Assembly: GCA_003524145.1 (NCBI GenBank)
Contig: DODZ01000038.1
Location: 595-22,305 of the forward strand
DNA from: Candidatus Apopatosoma intestinale
GTDB lineage: Bacteria; Bacillota; Clostridia; Oscillospirales; CAG-272
Reading direction: 5' to 3'
DNA length: 21,711 nucleotides
The notes under the pieces: generated by a model
Database searches by the model: none
Seen by the model: only the letters and a program-made list of their open reading frames with translations
Told to the model about the DNA's origin: nothing
Part shown: positions 7,360 through 15,122 of the stretch, one piece after another
How positions within the stretch are numbered: the stretch's first letter is position 1
Layout: every line of letters starts with the position of its first letter
Made by a program: the position numbers and the translations under genes

Positions 7360-7710
7360 TTACATTATCGGAAAGCCGAGATTGTATGCACCGCAGGCAT
7401 AAAGCCTGCCGTCCTTAAACCATACGTTCAAAACGCTCGCCTCGCTTTCGGCGGCATACCACGAATAAATCCGTATATCCCGTTCGGCATCATAACGGTA
7501 TTCCGAAGGGTCGACGCCTATATGCGCAACTACGTTCTCATAGGTGAGATTTTCCTTGTCGGAGCCCGCAAAAAAGTTCAGACCGCCGAAATAATCCTTC
7601 AGCGTCTCCGCAAGAATTGCCGTTCCTGCCCGCTTTTTGCTCATAGCCTGCGGCTCTGTTGATTTTATATCAATATTATAGGGGTTTTCCTTGCTCACAG
7701 GTATCTCCAC
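7360..7710 (-). pseudogene. remnant of a small secreted or lipoprotein lacking its signal peptide
   Basis: The only available start is GTG at 7710 (116 aa), where AAAGGAG abuts the start and is too close; a GTG at 7698 has the same element at 11 nt. The C-terminal part (about 45-116), with 'LTYENVVAHIGVDPSEYRYD' and 'SWYAAESEASVLNVWFKDG', looks like an intact small SmpA/BLIP-like domain. The reading frame stays open upstream to about 7845 and encodes a Ser/Thr/Ala/Glu/Lys linker (NTSAEPTAKTDAGGVAPGDS) with no start codon and no signal peptide. Linkers of this kind normally follow the lipobox of a lipoprotein. I infer that a deletion removed the 5' end of the gene and placed the rest behind the gene at 7809. 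A short cytoplasmic product from one of the GTG codons remains possible. Confidence 0.5.
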
Positions 7711-7808
7711 TCCTTTTTCAGTCCGATTTTCCTTGTCGGCGGAATCGCCCGGAGCGACGCCCCCGGCGTCCGTTTTTGCGGTCGGCTCCGCCGACGTATT
7801 TTTTCGGA

Positions 7809-8216
7809 TTATGCTCTTTCCAGAATTATCATTCCGTGACTGTATTCAAGGCAGTCTCCGTCAATTACGGGAATTTCGATGAACGGGTCAACCTTCTCTC
7901 CGAAAACCTCGCCCTCGATTTTTGTATTGTAGAAGAACTTTCCGTCCCTCTCCTCCCACTCTGTCGAATCGATAACGGCATATCCGTCGTCACGGACATC
8001 AACTCCGTGCTTTGCCGCCTCCGCCTTCATTTCATCCGGCACGAAAATAAGCGTGTTGAGCATACCGTCGTCGGCAAACTCCGTGCACCACTGCATCATT
8101 GCAGCCATTTCTTCAAACATTTCGTCTTCCGGCGGATTATCGGGAGTGAACACCTTTTCTCCGTCCGGAGTCGGCACGTGAACTTCTTTTACTTTCCAGA
8201 TTCCGCGAATATCCAT
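7809..8216 (-). CDS. hypothetical acidic protein (possible calycin-like fold)
   Basis: A 135-aa acidic protein without signal peptide or membrane segment. I do not recognise a named family. It opens 'MDIRGIWKVKEVHVP' and continues with alternating short strands and charged turns, ending 'CLEYSHGMIILERA'. A start of the type 'G.W.v..v' and a late 'L.y..g.m.leR' strand are reminiscent of small lipocalin/calycin-like beta-barrels, a weak suggestion only. GGAGG is centred about 12 nt upstream of the ATG and overlaps the region just after the stop of the upstream gene at 8235, so the two are in one transcript and tightly packed. Its 3' end borders the abnormal junction described for 7360-7710. Confidence 0.75.
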   Translation of the reverse strand: MDIRGIWKVKEVHVPTPDGEKVFTPDNPPEDEMFEEMAAMMQWCTEFADDGMLNTLIFVPDEMKAEAAKHGVDVRDDGYAVIDSTEWEERDGKFFYNTKIEGEVFGEKVDPFIEIPVIDGDCLEYSHGMIILERA

Positions 8217-8234
8217 TCTTCTGTGCCTCCTTAA

Positions 8235-8804
8235 TTACGCCCACGGGTCTGCGGACTTGGGTGTACGGACGCCTGGCAGCAGGTACTGTTCCCAGAGGAA
8301 CCACTTGCCGTCGGAGCCGCGCTGACGCATCTTGATGGGGCGGGGGTCATCTGCACCGCCGCAGGGAATGAACAGCTTCATATAGCCCTGCTCTTCGCCC
8401 GATACGTGATTGCTTTCAATAACAATTGTATATGGCTCTGTGGGAGTATAATTGTTGTCCGGCGTAGAGCCGACGAAGTAAGTGAACGGCAGATATGTCT
8501 TTCCGTCGCGGAAGCGGTCATTGAGGAAGGAAATTTCCTGACCGTTGAGAGGACGGGGACCGCGCAGCCAGTTCAGCATTTCCGTGCCGATGTTCTTGTC
8601 TGCCGCATAAGCGCAGAGCGCGAGAACAGTGAGAGCCGCCGTCTTGAAGGGAGTGTCAAGGCTTGCCTCGGGCAGAGCCTGCATTTCGGCAAGGCTCTCG
8701 GGGAGAGCCGCAAATGTAAATGTCTCTCTCTTATTTCCCGCCGTTCTTACCGCGGTTGTTACCGCCTGCTGTGTTTTGCTTTTCAGTTTGTCAAAAATAC
8801 TCAT
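8235..8804 (-). CDS. DUF6935-like protein
   Basis: A 189-aa cytoplasmic-looking protein. The N-terminus (about 1-30) is basic and helical (MSIFDKLKSKTQQ...). The middle (about 45-80) contains 'TPFKTAALTVLALCAYAADKN'. The C-terminal half contains 'FVGSTPDNNYTPTEPYTIVI', 'YMKLFIPCGGADDPRPIKMR' and 'GKWFLWEQYLLPGVR'. These motifs match my recollection of the DUF6935 family found in gut Firmicutes; its function is unknown. ATG at 8804 has GGAGG 9 nt upstream; an in-frame TTG five codons earlier overlaps that site and was excluded. It is followed 18 bases later by the gene at 8216. Confidence 0.75.
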   Translation of the reverse strand: MSIFDKLKSKTQQAVTTAVRTAGNKRETFTFAALPESLAEMQALPEASLDTPFKTAALTVLALCAYAADKNIGTEMLNWLRGPRPLNGQEISFLNDRFRDGKTYLPFTYFVGSTPDNNYTPTEPYTIVIESNHVSGEEQGYMKLFIPCGGADDPRPIKMRQRGSDGKWFLWEQYLLPGVRTPKSADPWA

Positions 8805-8832
8805 TTCGTTAACCTCCAAAATATATTTTGGT

Positions 8833-8873
8833 CAGCTCTGTGCCGTCGGTATTTCCCTTGCGGCACGGAGCTG
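8833..8873 (-). other. long hairpin between surface-protein gene and DUF6935-like gene
   Basis: CAGCTCTGTGCCG (8833-8845) and CGGCACGGAGCTG (8861-8873) form a 13-bp stem with one mismatch and a 15-nt loop. It starts after the stop codon of the 1280-aa gene. No T-run follows on the minus strand, so it is more likely an mRNA 3'-end stabiliser or processing site than a strong terminator. Confidence 0.55.
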
Positions 8874-8882
8874 CCTGTTGAC

Positions 8883-11800
8883 TTATTCAGCGTCTCCGGC
8901 GTTTCCCGAGCCGCCGTCGCCCGTGATTTTCTTTTTGCTTTTAATGATGAAATACGTTCCCGCTCCCACGCCTGCAATAGCAGCAACGGTAATTACCGCA
9001 GGAAGTATCCTTTTATTCTTATCTGTGGGCTTTTCGGGCGTGACTGGTGCCGTTGTGCCCTTCGGGTCGTCTTTTCCGGCGGTAGTCTTTCCCGTGCTCG
9101 GAATTACGGTGCTTTCGCTTCGTCTTCTTCCGCAGACGGAGCATTCCTCATGCTTGATTCCGTCCTCGGTTTCGGTTGCCGGTTTGTCTGTCTTCCATAC
9201 GAAGGTGTGCTCCGCTTTGTTCAGATTTTCGGAGCAGGTCTTGTCTTTGCAGGCGTTCCAGTGATACGTTTCGTCAAAGAGCCATTTCTCTGTGTTCGCC
9301 TCGTGCTTGTGCGGCACGACAGATTCCTTGTATTCGGCCTCGAGCTTTACGTCTCCCGCAGGCATCTCAAATACCACGGTTGCCGCAGACTCGTCGTCAA
9401 GCGTGATACCCTCTGCTTTCCATCTGGCAAATGCCTTTCCCGTCGGAGCGGGATCGGCTTTTACCGTAACGCTCTCGCCGGCAACGATTCTTGTCACCGT
9501 GTTTCCGGCGGAGTCAACCGCCTTTCCGCCGACGATGTTTATCGCATAGTCGACAAGCGCAGGCTCGGTTTCCGTTCTCATTATCTTGCCGCATTCGGAG
9601 CATTCGGTGTGCTTTTTGCCCTCAACGCCGACTTCCGCTTCCGTATCGGTTATCCACGGTCCCTCGTTGTGCTCGCCGTATGCATTGTGTCCGCAGACGG
9701 TGCATTCATGACAATGCTTTCCGGCAGCATCATCGTTTATCCAGATGCCGAAGGCATGCTCCTCCGTTTCCGTTTTTCCGCAGAGGCAGTATCTCTGATG
9801 GTTGCTTTCCGATGCCTTGGACGGCGTCCATTCGCCGAAGCTGTGTTCGCCGACCGATACCGAGCAGGACTCGATAAGCGAGGGATCGTCGTTTGCCTTT
9901 GCGTATATTATTGCGTTTCCGATGCCGACAGCCGTTATCAAACCGGTGTTTTCATCAACCTTTACAACATCGGGGTTGTTGCTGGTGAATTTTATCGTAT
10001 ATGTTCCGGCGGCGTCGGCAGGCATGATTGCCGCATTGAGCTTTGCGACGTTTCCGACGTGCAAAGCAAGCACATTTTCGCTCAGCGAGACGCCCGTCGC
10101 CTTTATGACGGGCTTTTCATTGACCGTCAGGAAGAATGACGTGTTGTATCCGGCGTAAGGCTTTTCTCCGCTCTTGAGAACGCAGAGCACAATCTGCACG
10201 GGCTCGCCGTCCTTTGTCTTTTGCTTTGCTGTCAGCTTGCCGTTTTCGATTTTTACATACTCGTTCTCGTAGTCATAAATATATGTGGTATAGCCGAGTT
10301 TGTCCTTGGCCTTCTTTCCGACGCCCCATTTAAGAGAGTATCCCTTTGCGTCAAACGGAACAAGATCCGGAAGATCTTTCGGAAGATCAAAGGTATCGCC
10401 CACGTCGAGCGTAACATCCTCATAGGACGGAGTATAGCTCAGCTGCGGTCTTGACGATCCCATATCATCGGGAGTATAAACAACAACCCGTGCGCCGCCG
10501 TAAGTGTTCTGCATGGGACCGGACGGTCCGGCATAGTACATTGCAAAGCTTCCGTAGCCCACCTTTTTACCCTTGATGGTTATCATCGCAAAGCCCTTCA
10601 GATCGGAAACCGGCTTTGACGGGGAGACGATTTCAAAGAACTGTTCGTCGTATGATGACGGTGATTTTACGGTGAAAGTGTTGCAGTCGTTTGCCGTTGA
10701 GGGATTCAGCTTCACCAAAAAAGTCCTTGTTTCACCGGGCTTTATGAATATGGTGCCGTTATCGGTTCCTTGAATGGTTATGCTGCCCAGCCTTACGATA
10801 TCGTCAATCAGCAGCATCTGCGATTTTATTATAAAGCCCGCGCGTTTCGTATCCGTTTCGGCATAGCGATAATAGAAATAGATCCTGTCGCCCGTGTAAT
10901 ATCCGCTTCCGGTTGACGACGTCAGCTTCTGGCTCCAGTCAATCTGCGACAAATTTTTATACTCCGTCTTGCTGACAAAATAATCAAACTTGGCTCTGTC
11001 AAAGTTCAATATTTTGAAGCCGTCGTAGAAGTTTTTGGACTTGGTCGCAACAACGTCTATTCTCGGCGGTTCGGAGGGGTTATACGCCTTTTCCACAAGG
11101 ATTTCCTTGCCGAAGACCACTCCGTAATATTTGCCTTCCGGCTTGCCTCTGGCAATCATATAGACATATTTGCCGACGTATTCCGGTTTGTCGAGCTTAA
11201 TGCTGAGTCCGGTCTCTCCCTTGATGAGAACATCGTTTTTACTGTCTTTATCAACGCATCGCCAGATGATTTCAACTCCGTCAAGGTCGCTCATGTTCGG
11301 CAGGCTTGCCTTGAGATAGCTGCCTAAACTCACCGCGCCTTTGTCATACCGGACAGGGCCCGAAATCTGCTTTCCTTCTTCAAGGACAAGAGCCGTCACC
11401 TCTTTGAAATTCGCACCCGACCGCCATACAACCAGACTTCCGGGATTCCGGTATCTCCATTCAAAAAGAAGCGTATACGTTCCCGTTTCGGCTATCTCCA
11501 ACTTACCGCTGTTGAAGTCGGAATTCCAGATCATCTTTTCTCCCTCGTAAACCTCAACGGTTTTTGACTGTACAAGGCGTCCTTCTTTTTCAAGCTTAAG
11601 GAACCATTCCGGCAGCTCCTGTTCGATATCTATATCATAAGATTTGCCGGCATAAAGCGCGGTCATTCCGTTGCTGTCAATGGTGGCTCCGTTAACCTTC
11701 ACTGTCATATAATCACTTGACTTTAATGAACCAAGTCGTGAAAACTTCAGTTTATACGGGGTTTCATCCCTTGATTTGGAGGATGAGTAATAGTCGACGT

Positions 11801-12725
11801 TCCATTCTTTAGGCAGACTGTTCGGCAATTTGTCGTATACCGTCAGTTCGGTCCATATGGTTTTTGCACTCTTGTTTTCATCCGTGCCGAAGTCGCCCCA
11901 GAGATTGTGATTCTGGAATTCAAATTCCAGGTATCTCGCATTGATGAGATGGAACCTCTGTTCATCGCGCATCTTCACGTTCCACACATATGCAATGTTT
12001 TTCGTGTTCCGGACGTTGATCGAAATGGCTCCCAGCGTGTCGATTGTCAGCTCGCTTGTCAGAATGACAAAGGAAACCTCTTTTTTCCTGTTGCCCATGC
12101 GCGCATCCAGGCTTGCCCACTCAAGAATTTGCACATTCCCTGCGTACAGGCCGTATTCCGCGCCGTCCGCGCCTGTGCCTGTCGTGTCGATTGCGATCTT
12201 TCCTTCTCCGCGGATTACCAGATTTCCGCTTTCTGCCGATACGGTATTCGGGCGCGAAAGGTCAATCGAAGCGCCGACAGCCTCTTTGTGTTTATATCTT
12301 GAGTTGCGCGTCAGCGTAAGCGTGCGATCACCGGTATCGATCGTCAGATTGACGCCGGGAGCGTATATCGCCGCAATCGTCATATCGACTTCAACCCTGA
12401 GCTTGAGATCCTTGCCCGCAATCCCGGGAATATAAAGAACGTTCTTTTCGTTATTTGTCCAATAATAAAGAGTGCCGTCCTTGTATCCGTATATTTCGGT
12501 TGCCTTCGGATACTGTTTTGTATAGGAAAATACTCCGTTCAGCTCTTTTGTATGCAGTTTTTCCGAACTGGTTGCGGAGTATATCACTCTGACATTTCCG
12601 TCCTTGAGTCCCAGGACCTCGTCCGGATAATCATTGATGTCCGCCGCACCGACTACAAAAAACAATGCGGTGATCGCAAGCAGGAAAGACAGTATTCCCA
12701 CCATGATCAGATTTCTTTTCTTCAT
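8883..12725 (-). CDS. large membrane-anchored surface protein with Big_2 and InlB-type repeats
   Basis: A 1280-aa secreted protein. The signal peptide is at residues 1-28 (MKKRN, then a long hydrophobic core ending VVGAAD). Residues 60-240 are rich in beta-strands with 'LTIDTG..TLTL' and 'IRGEGKIAIDT', like beta-helix carbohydrate-binding regions. A Big_2 Ig-like domain is at about 872-955 ('VSLSENVLALHVGNVAKL ... GLITAVGIGNAIIYA'). Next come Cys/His-rich modules of the 'CxxCG' type (about 957-1055), an InlB-like repeat (about 1059-1131) and two more Cys-rich modules. A Thr/Pro/Lys linker leads to a C-terminal membrane segment (about 1240-1260) with a KSKKK stop-transfer. There is no LPxTG sortase signal. 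AAGGAGG lies 9 nt before the ATG. It is probably cell-surface exposed; the ligand is unknown. Confidence 0.85.
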   Translation of the reverse strand: MKKRNLIMVGILSFLLAITALFFVVGAADINDYPDEVLGLKDGNVRVIYSATSSEKLHTKELNGVFSYTKQYPKATEIYGYKDGTLYYWTNNEKNVLYIPGIAGKDLKLRVEVDMTIAAIYAPGVNLTIDTGDRTLTLTRNSRYKHKEAVGASIDLSRPNTVSAESGNLVIRGEGKIAIDTTGTGADGAEYGLYAGNVQILEWASLDARMGNRKKEVSFVILTSELTIDTLGAISINVRNTKNIAYVWNVKMRDEQRFHLINARYLEFEFQNHNLWGDFGTDENKSAKTIWTELTVYDKLPNSLPKEWNVDYYSSSKSRDETPYKLKFSRLGSLKSSDYMTVKVNGATIDSNGMTALYAGKSYDIDIEQELPEWFLKLEKEGRLVQSKTVEVYEGEKMIWNSDFNSGKLEIAETGTYTLLFEWRYRNPGSLVVWRSGANFKEVTALVLEEGKQISGPVRYDKGAVSLGSYLKASLPNMSDLDGVEIIWRCVDKDSKNDVLIKGETGLSIKLDKPEYVGKYVYMIARGKPEGKYYGVVFGKEILVEKAYNPSEPPRIDVVATKSKNFYDGFKILNFDRAKFDYFVSKTEYKNLSQIDWSQKLTSSTGSGYYTGDRIYFYYRYAETDTKRAGFIIKSQMLLIDDIVRLGSITIQGTDNGTIFIKPGETRTFLVKLNPSTANDCNTFTVKSPSSYDEQFFEIVSPSKPVSDLKGFAMITIKGKKVGYGSFAMYYAGPSGPMQNTYGGARVVVYTPDDMGSSRPQLSYTPSYEDVTLDVGDTFDLPKDLPDLVPFDAKGYSLKWGVGKKAKDKLGYTTYIYDYENEYVKIENGKLTAKQKTKDGEPVQIVLCVLKSGEKPYAGYNTSFFLTVNEKPVIKATGVSLSENVLALHVGNVAKLNAAIMPADAAGTYTIKFTSNNPDVVKVDENTGLITAVGIGNAIIYAKANDDPSLIESCSVSVGEHSFGEWTPSKASESNHQRYCLCGKTETEEHAFGIWINDDAAGKHCHECTVCGHNAYGEHNEGPWITDTEAEVGVEGKKHTECSECGKIMRTETEPALVDYAINIVGGKAVDSAGNTVTRIVAGESVTVKADPAPTGKAFARWKAEGITLDDESAATVVFEMPAGDVKLEAEYKESVVPHKHEANTEKWLFDETYHWNACKDKTCSENLNKAEHTFVWKTDKPATETEDGIKHEECSVCGRRRSESTVIPSTGKTTAGKDDPKGTTAPVTPEKPTDKNKRILPAVITVAAIAGVGAGTYFIIKSKKKITGDGGSGNAGDAE

Positions 12726-12887
12726 TTTGATTTTCCTCCTTAAATTATACTTTGCCGCCGCGCAAAATGCGGAAAAACCGCATCAGGCGAAAGCCGCACA
12801 GTTACGTTGTTTATATGGCGCGCAGCGAAATAATCTGCCGCAACGCCGCCGCTTCGTTCGGTATTCCGTTCCGTTCTTTCTCTGCGG

Positions 12888-13271
12888 CTACATGGCATAT
12901 ATCTGATCCATCAGATATTCGGCGGTCATGGAGCCGTAGAAAAACTGGTCGATAATTCCGTTTTTCTTGGCGTCGCGTATGTCTTTTGCCGCCTGTTTTT
13001 CGGTATTGGAGTCTACAAGAAGGGCAATTTTGCAATTGGGACAAATCGATTTCACCTCGTCACGCAACAGGAGTCTGTCGCAAAGAAGCCACGGAGTGTA
13101 CCCCGTCACTTCCATGACGAGAACAGACGGTTTATACATCTGACAAAGCTCGGGAATATCATTCGGAGTTTCCGCGCGGACCACATCAATATCGTAGTCC
13201 GAATTTTTGAAGGCGGCAGCTATGGAATCTGCAAACAGAAAGTTCTGTATATTCACTACTATTTTTTTCAT
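12888..13271 (-). CDS. stand-alone degenerate receiver-domain protein
   Basis: A 127-aa protein with the alternating alpha/beta layout of a CheY-like receiver: 'MKKIVVNIQN', 'PSVLVMEVTG', 'KIALLVDSNT', 'IIDQFFYG'. The residues used for phosphorylation are missing. The acidic pair after strand 1 reads N-I-Q-N, the acceptor Asp is Glu54, the Thr/Ser switch after strand 4 is replaced by V-D, and the conserved Lys after strand 5 is replaced by Tyr or Gly. No output domain is fused. It would be a phosphorylation-independent partner or adaptor; Glu54 could mimic the phosphorylated state. GAGGAGGG lies a few bases before the ATG. It sits between a two-component operon and the giant surface-protein gene. 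Assignment to the receiver fold is by pattern and is not certain. Confidence 0.65.
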   Translation of the reverse strand: MKKIVVNIQNFLFADSIAAAFKNSDYDIDVVRAETPNDIPELCQMYKPSVLVMEVTGYTPWLLCDRLLLRDEVKSICPNCKIALLVDSNTEKQAAKDIRDAKKNGIIDQFFYGSMTAEYLMDQIYAM

Positions 13272-13425
13272 TAACCCTCCTCTTTTCCTTTCATTATAAA
13301 TTTTCCGAATTTGTTTTACGATATAATTATATCAAATAATAACGCCTCTGTCTGTCCTCAAAAGTGTGGACAAATAATCCGCCAGATGTAAACAAATTGT
13401 TAACAACAAGGCTTCTTGCATCGGC

Positions 13426-13464
13426 AAAAAGAAAAACCGCCCTGTTTTTCAAAAAACAGAGCGG
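13426..13464 (-). terminator. Rho-independent terminator of the two-component operon
   Basis: Read on the minus strand, CCGCTCTGTTTTT and AAAAACAGGGCGG form a 13-bp stem with one G-T pair and a very short loop, followed by TTTTTCTTTTT. It lies about 40 bases past the response-regulator stop and separates that operon from the receiver-like gene. Confidence 0.88.
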
Positions 13465-13506
13465 CTGTAACCGTATGTATAAAAATACATAATCATTGCA
13501 TAATTA

Positions 13507-14160
13507 TTATTTTTCTTCGTTTTCATCGCGACGGCTTTCCGGCACAACAAGCCTCTTGCCGACGGCGGCAACCATCAGACGGTTGCGGTTCGGATAACCT
13601 GTCTTTTCCAGCATACGATTGATATACGTCCGCACCGACGACTCCGCAACATTGAGCCTTTCGGCAATCTCAGCGTTCGTTTTTCCCTCGCAGAGCAGGC
13701 GCAGGGTCTCAAGCTCCTGAATGGAAAGGTCTTTTGAAAGCACTTTTCCGAACGGTACCGCCGGCACGCTGTCCGGCCAGAAGTGCTTTCCCGAAAGCGT
13801 CCCGTCTATCACTCCGACAAGATCCTCTGAGGGCGAATCCTTATACCAAAAGCTGTCCGCACCTATTTTCCTTGCCCTTTCTAGAAAGCGCCCCTCAAGC
13901 ATAGAGGTCACCATCACTATTTTTATCCGCGGATAACGTTTTTTGATCGTTTCCGCGGCGGCAAGCCCGTCGGAATCGTTTTCGGTGCATATATCCATTA
14001 AAACCAAGTCGATATCTCCGTCGCCGCACCGGCAGAGAGCCGCATCGGCTCCGGTCAGCGTTCCCGCCACCTCGCAACCCGCGCTTTTTTCCACGCACGA
14101 GCAGAGGTACATTCTCGCCAGAGCCTGATCCTCTACAATCAGTATTTTTTTCAAAGCCAT
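13507..14160 (-). CDS. NarL/LuxR-type response regulator
   Basis: A 217-aa two-domain response regulator. The receiver (about 1-122) has the acidic pair E10/D11, phosphoacceptor D56 in LVLMDI, T85 and K107. The C-terminal LuxR-type helix-turn-helix (about 143-200) reads 'LSIQELETLRLLCEGKTNAE', 'IAERLNVAESSVRTYINRML', a clear GerE/LuxR signature. All catalytic residues are intact, so it should be phosphorylated by a partner kinase and bind DNA as a dimer. Its gene begins inside the end of the kinase gene (overlap of 10 nt), with GGAGG in the kinase coding sequence, so the two are translationally coupled cognate partners. Targets are unknown; the operon itself and the nearby surface-protein gene are candidates. 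Confidence 0.92.
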   Translation of the reverse strand: MALKKILIVEDQALARMYLCSCVEKSAGCEVAGTLTGADAALCRCGDGDIDLVLMDICTENDSDGLAAAETIKKRYPRIKIVMVTSMLEGRFLERARKIGADSFWYKDSPSEDLVGVIDGTLSGKHFWPDSVPAVPFGKVLSKDLSIQELETLRLLCEGKTNAEIAERLNVAESSVRTYINRMLEKTGYPNRNRLMVAAVGKRLVVPESRRDENEEK

Positions 14161-15122
14161 AAGCCTCCTCCCGAATTTTCAGACCTCGGTATATCGATCA
14201 CCAAAGAAAACTCCGGCAAGCTCTGCACGGTCATTTTTCCGCCCGATTTTTCAATACGGCGGCGCAGATTTGTAAGCCCTCCGCCCTCCGTTATCGTTTT
14301 TTCCGGAGGCTTGCCGTTGTTGCGGATCATAACGGTATAGCTGCTGCCGCCTTCCCATATCGTCACGGAAAGCTCGGTTGCCTGCGCATACTGAATGGCG
14401 TTGTTCAGGCAGACCTGCACGGCGGTATACATCAGCTCTGCCGCGTCGCCCTTCGGCTCATCGCCCCTCATTCTTATGGCGACACCGCTGCTTTTTGCGG
14501 CGTCATACAGGCTGTCCCTTGCCGACAGCGGAACAGCATCACGAAAGGCAATGCTTTTTCCCCATTCGTGCAATACAGTGCCGGCATCGACGCCCTCCGC
14601 GTCGCCCGCAAGATACCGCTTTGTGATGGTGAGGCATGCGGCAAGGCTGTCATGCATGGCGGACTTTGCGGCAAGCGCCTCCTTTTCCCTCGCGACAGCC
14701 TCCGCATTTTCCGAGAGTCGCTTCATTTTTTCCGCGTCCTCCGCGAGCTTCCTGTTGTCGGCTGAAAGCTGTACCAATGCCCAATGCAGACCGGTGACGT
14801 CTGCGGCGGTAAGCTGTATATACGCTTTCCCGTAACGGTCGGTGACAACCGTTTTTTCAAATCGCCATACGGTTTTGTCCGGAAAGCTATAGATGTTTCC
14901 CTCCGGCGAAACCTGCAGAATATCGTCCGGCGGGTCAAGGAGTGCCTGCTCGACCTCGCCGAGATACTGCATATCGCTGTCCAGCAGGTATCGGCTCAGC
15001 CGATACATCTGCCGGTTGCAAAGCACAATGCCGCCGGAGCAGTCGAAAAAGCAGACGGCGGTGGGAAGCATATCGAAGCTTTCCTTTATGGCGTTGAACG
15101 CAAAATGCTTAAGCCTGCGCAT
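14151..15122 (-). CDS. soluble sensor histidine kinase with PAS-like domain
   Basis: A 323-aa protein without membrane segments. An N-terminal PAS-like domain (about 12-110) is followed by a coiled coil (about 118-152). A NarL-family dimerisation motif SAMHDSLAACLTITKRYL has the candidate phosphorylated His at 157. The ATPase domain (about 225-312) has the N-box at CLNNAIQYAQA (N240, N241). Its first glycine box reads RNNGKPP, with Asn where Asp is usual, and its second is EGGGLTNLRRR. The ATG at 15122 follows GGAGG, and the gene overlaps both neighbours (14 nt with the 7TM gene, 10 nt with the regulator). Because it lacks a membrane part, the overlapping 7TM protein probably supplies the sensor. 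This is a cytoplasmic kinase for the regulator at 13507. Confidence 0.85.
   Translation of the reverse strand: MRRLKHFAFNAIKESFDMLPTAVCFFDCSGGIVLCNRQMYRLSRYLLDSDMQYLGEVEQALLDPPDDILQVSPEGNIYSFPDKTVWRFEKTVVTDRYGKAYIQLTAADVTGLHWALVQLSADNRKLAEDAEKMKRLSENAEAVAREKEALAAKSAMHDSLAACLTITKRYLAGDAEGVDAGTVLHEWGKSIAFRDAVPLSARDSLYDAAKSSGVAIRMRGDEPKGDAAELMYTAVQVCLNNAIQYAQATELSVTIWEGGSSYTVMIRNNGKPPEKTITEGGGLTNLRRRIEKSGGKMTVQSLPEFSLVIDIPRSENSGGGLWL

Noticed and set aside
8406..10139. 577-aa open frame on the plus strand
   Set aside because: It runs antisense across the DUF6935-like gene and the C-terminal part of the surface protein, with no recognisable domain; its Cys- and Arg-rich composition is typical of a shadow frame.
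12744..12749. TATAAT on the minus strand before the surface-protein gene
   Set aside because: A start site there would fall within the ribosome binding site, and no -35 box is seen.
12767..12783. ATGCGG/CCGCAT hairpin after the receiver-like gene
   Set aside because: The stem is only 6 bp with a short T-run on the minus strand, too weak to call a terminator.
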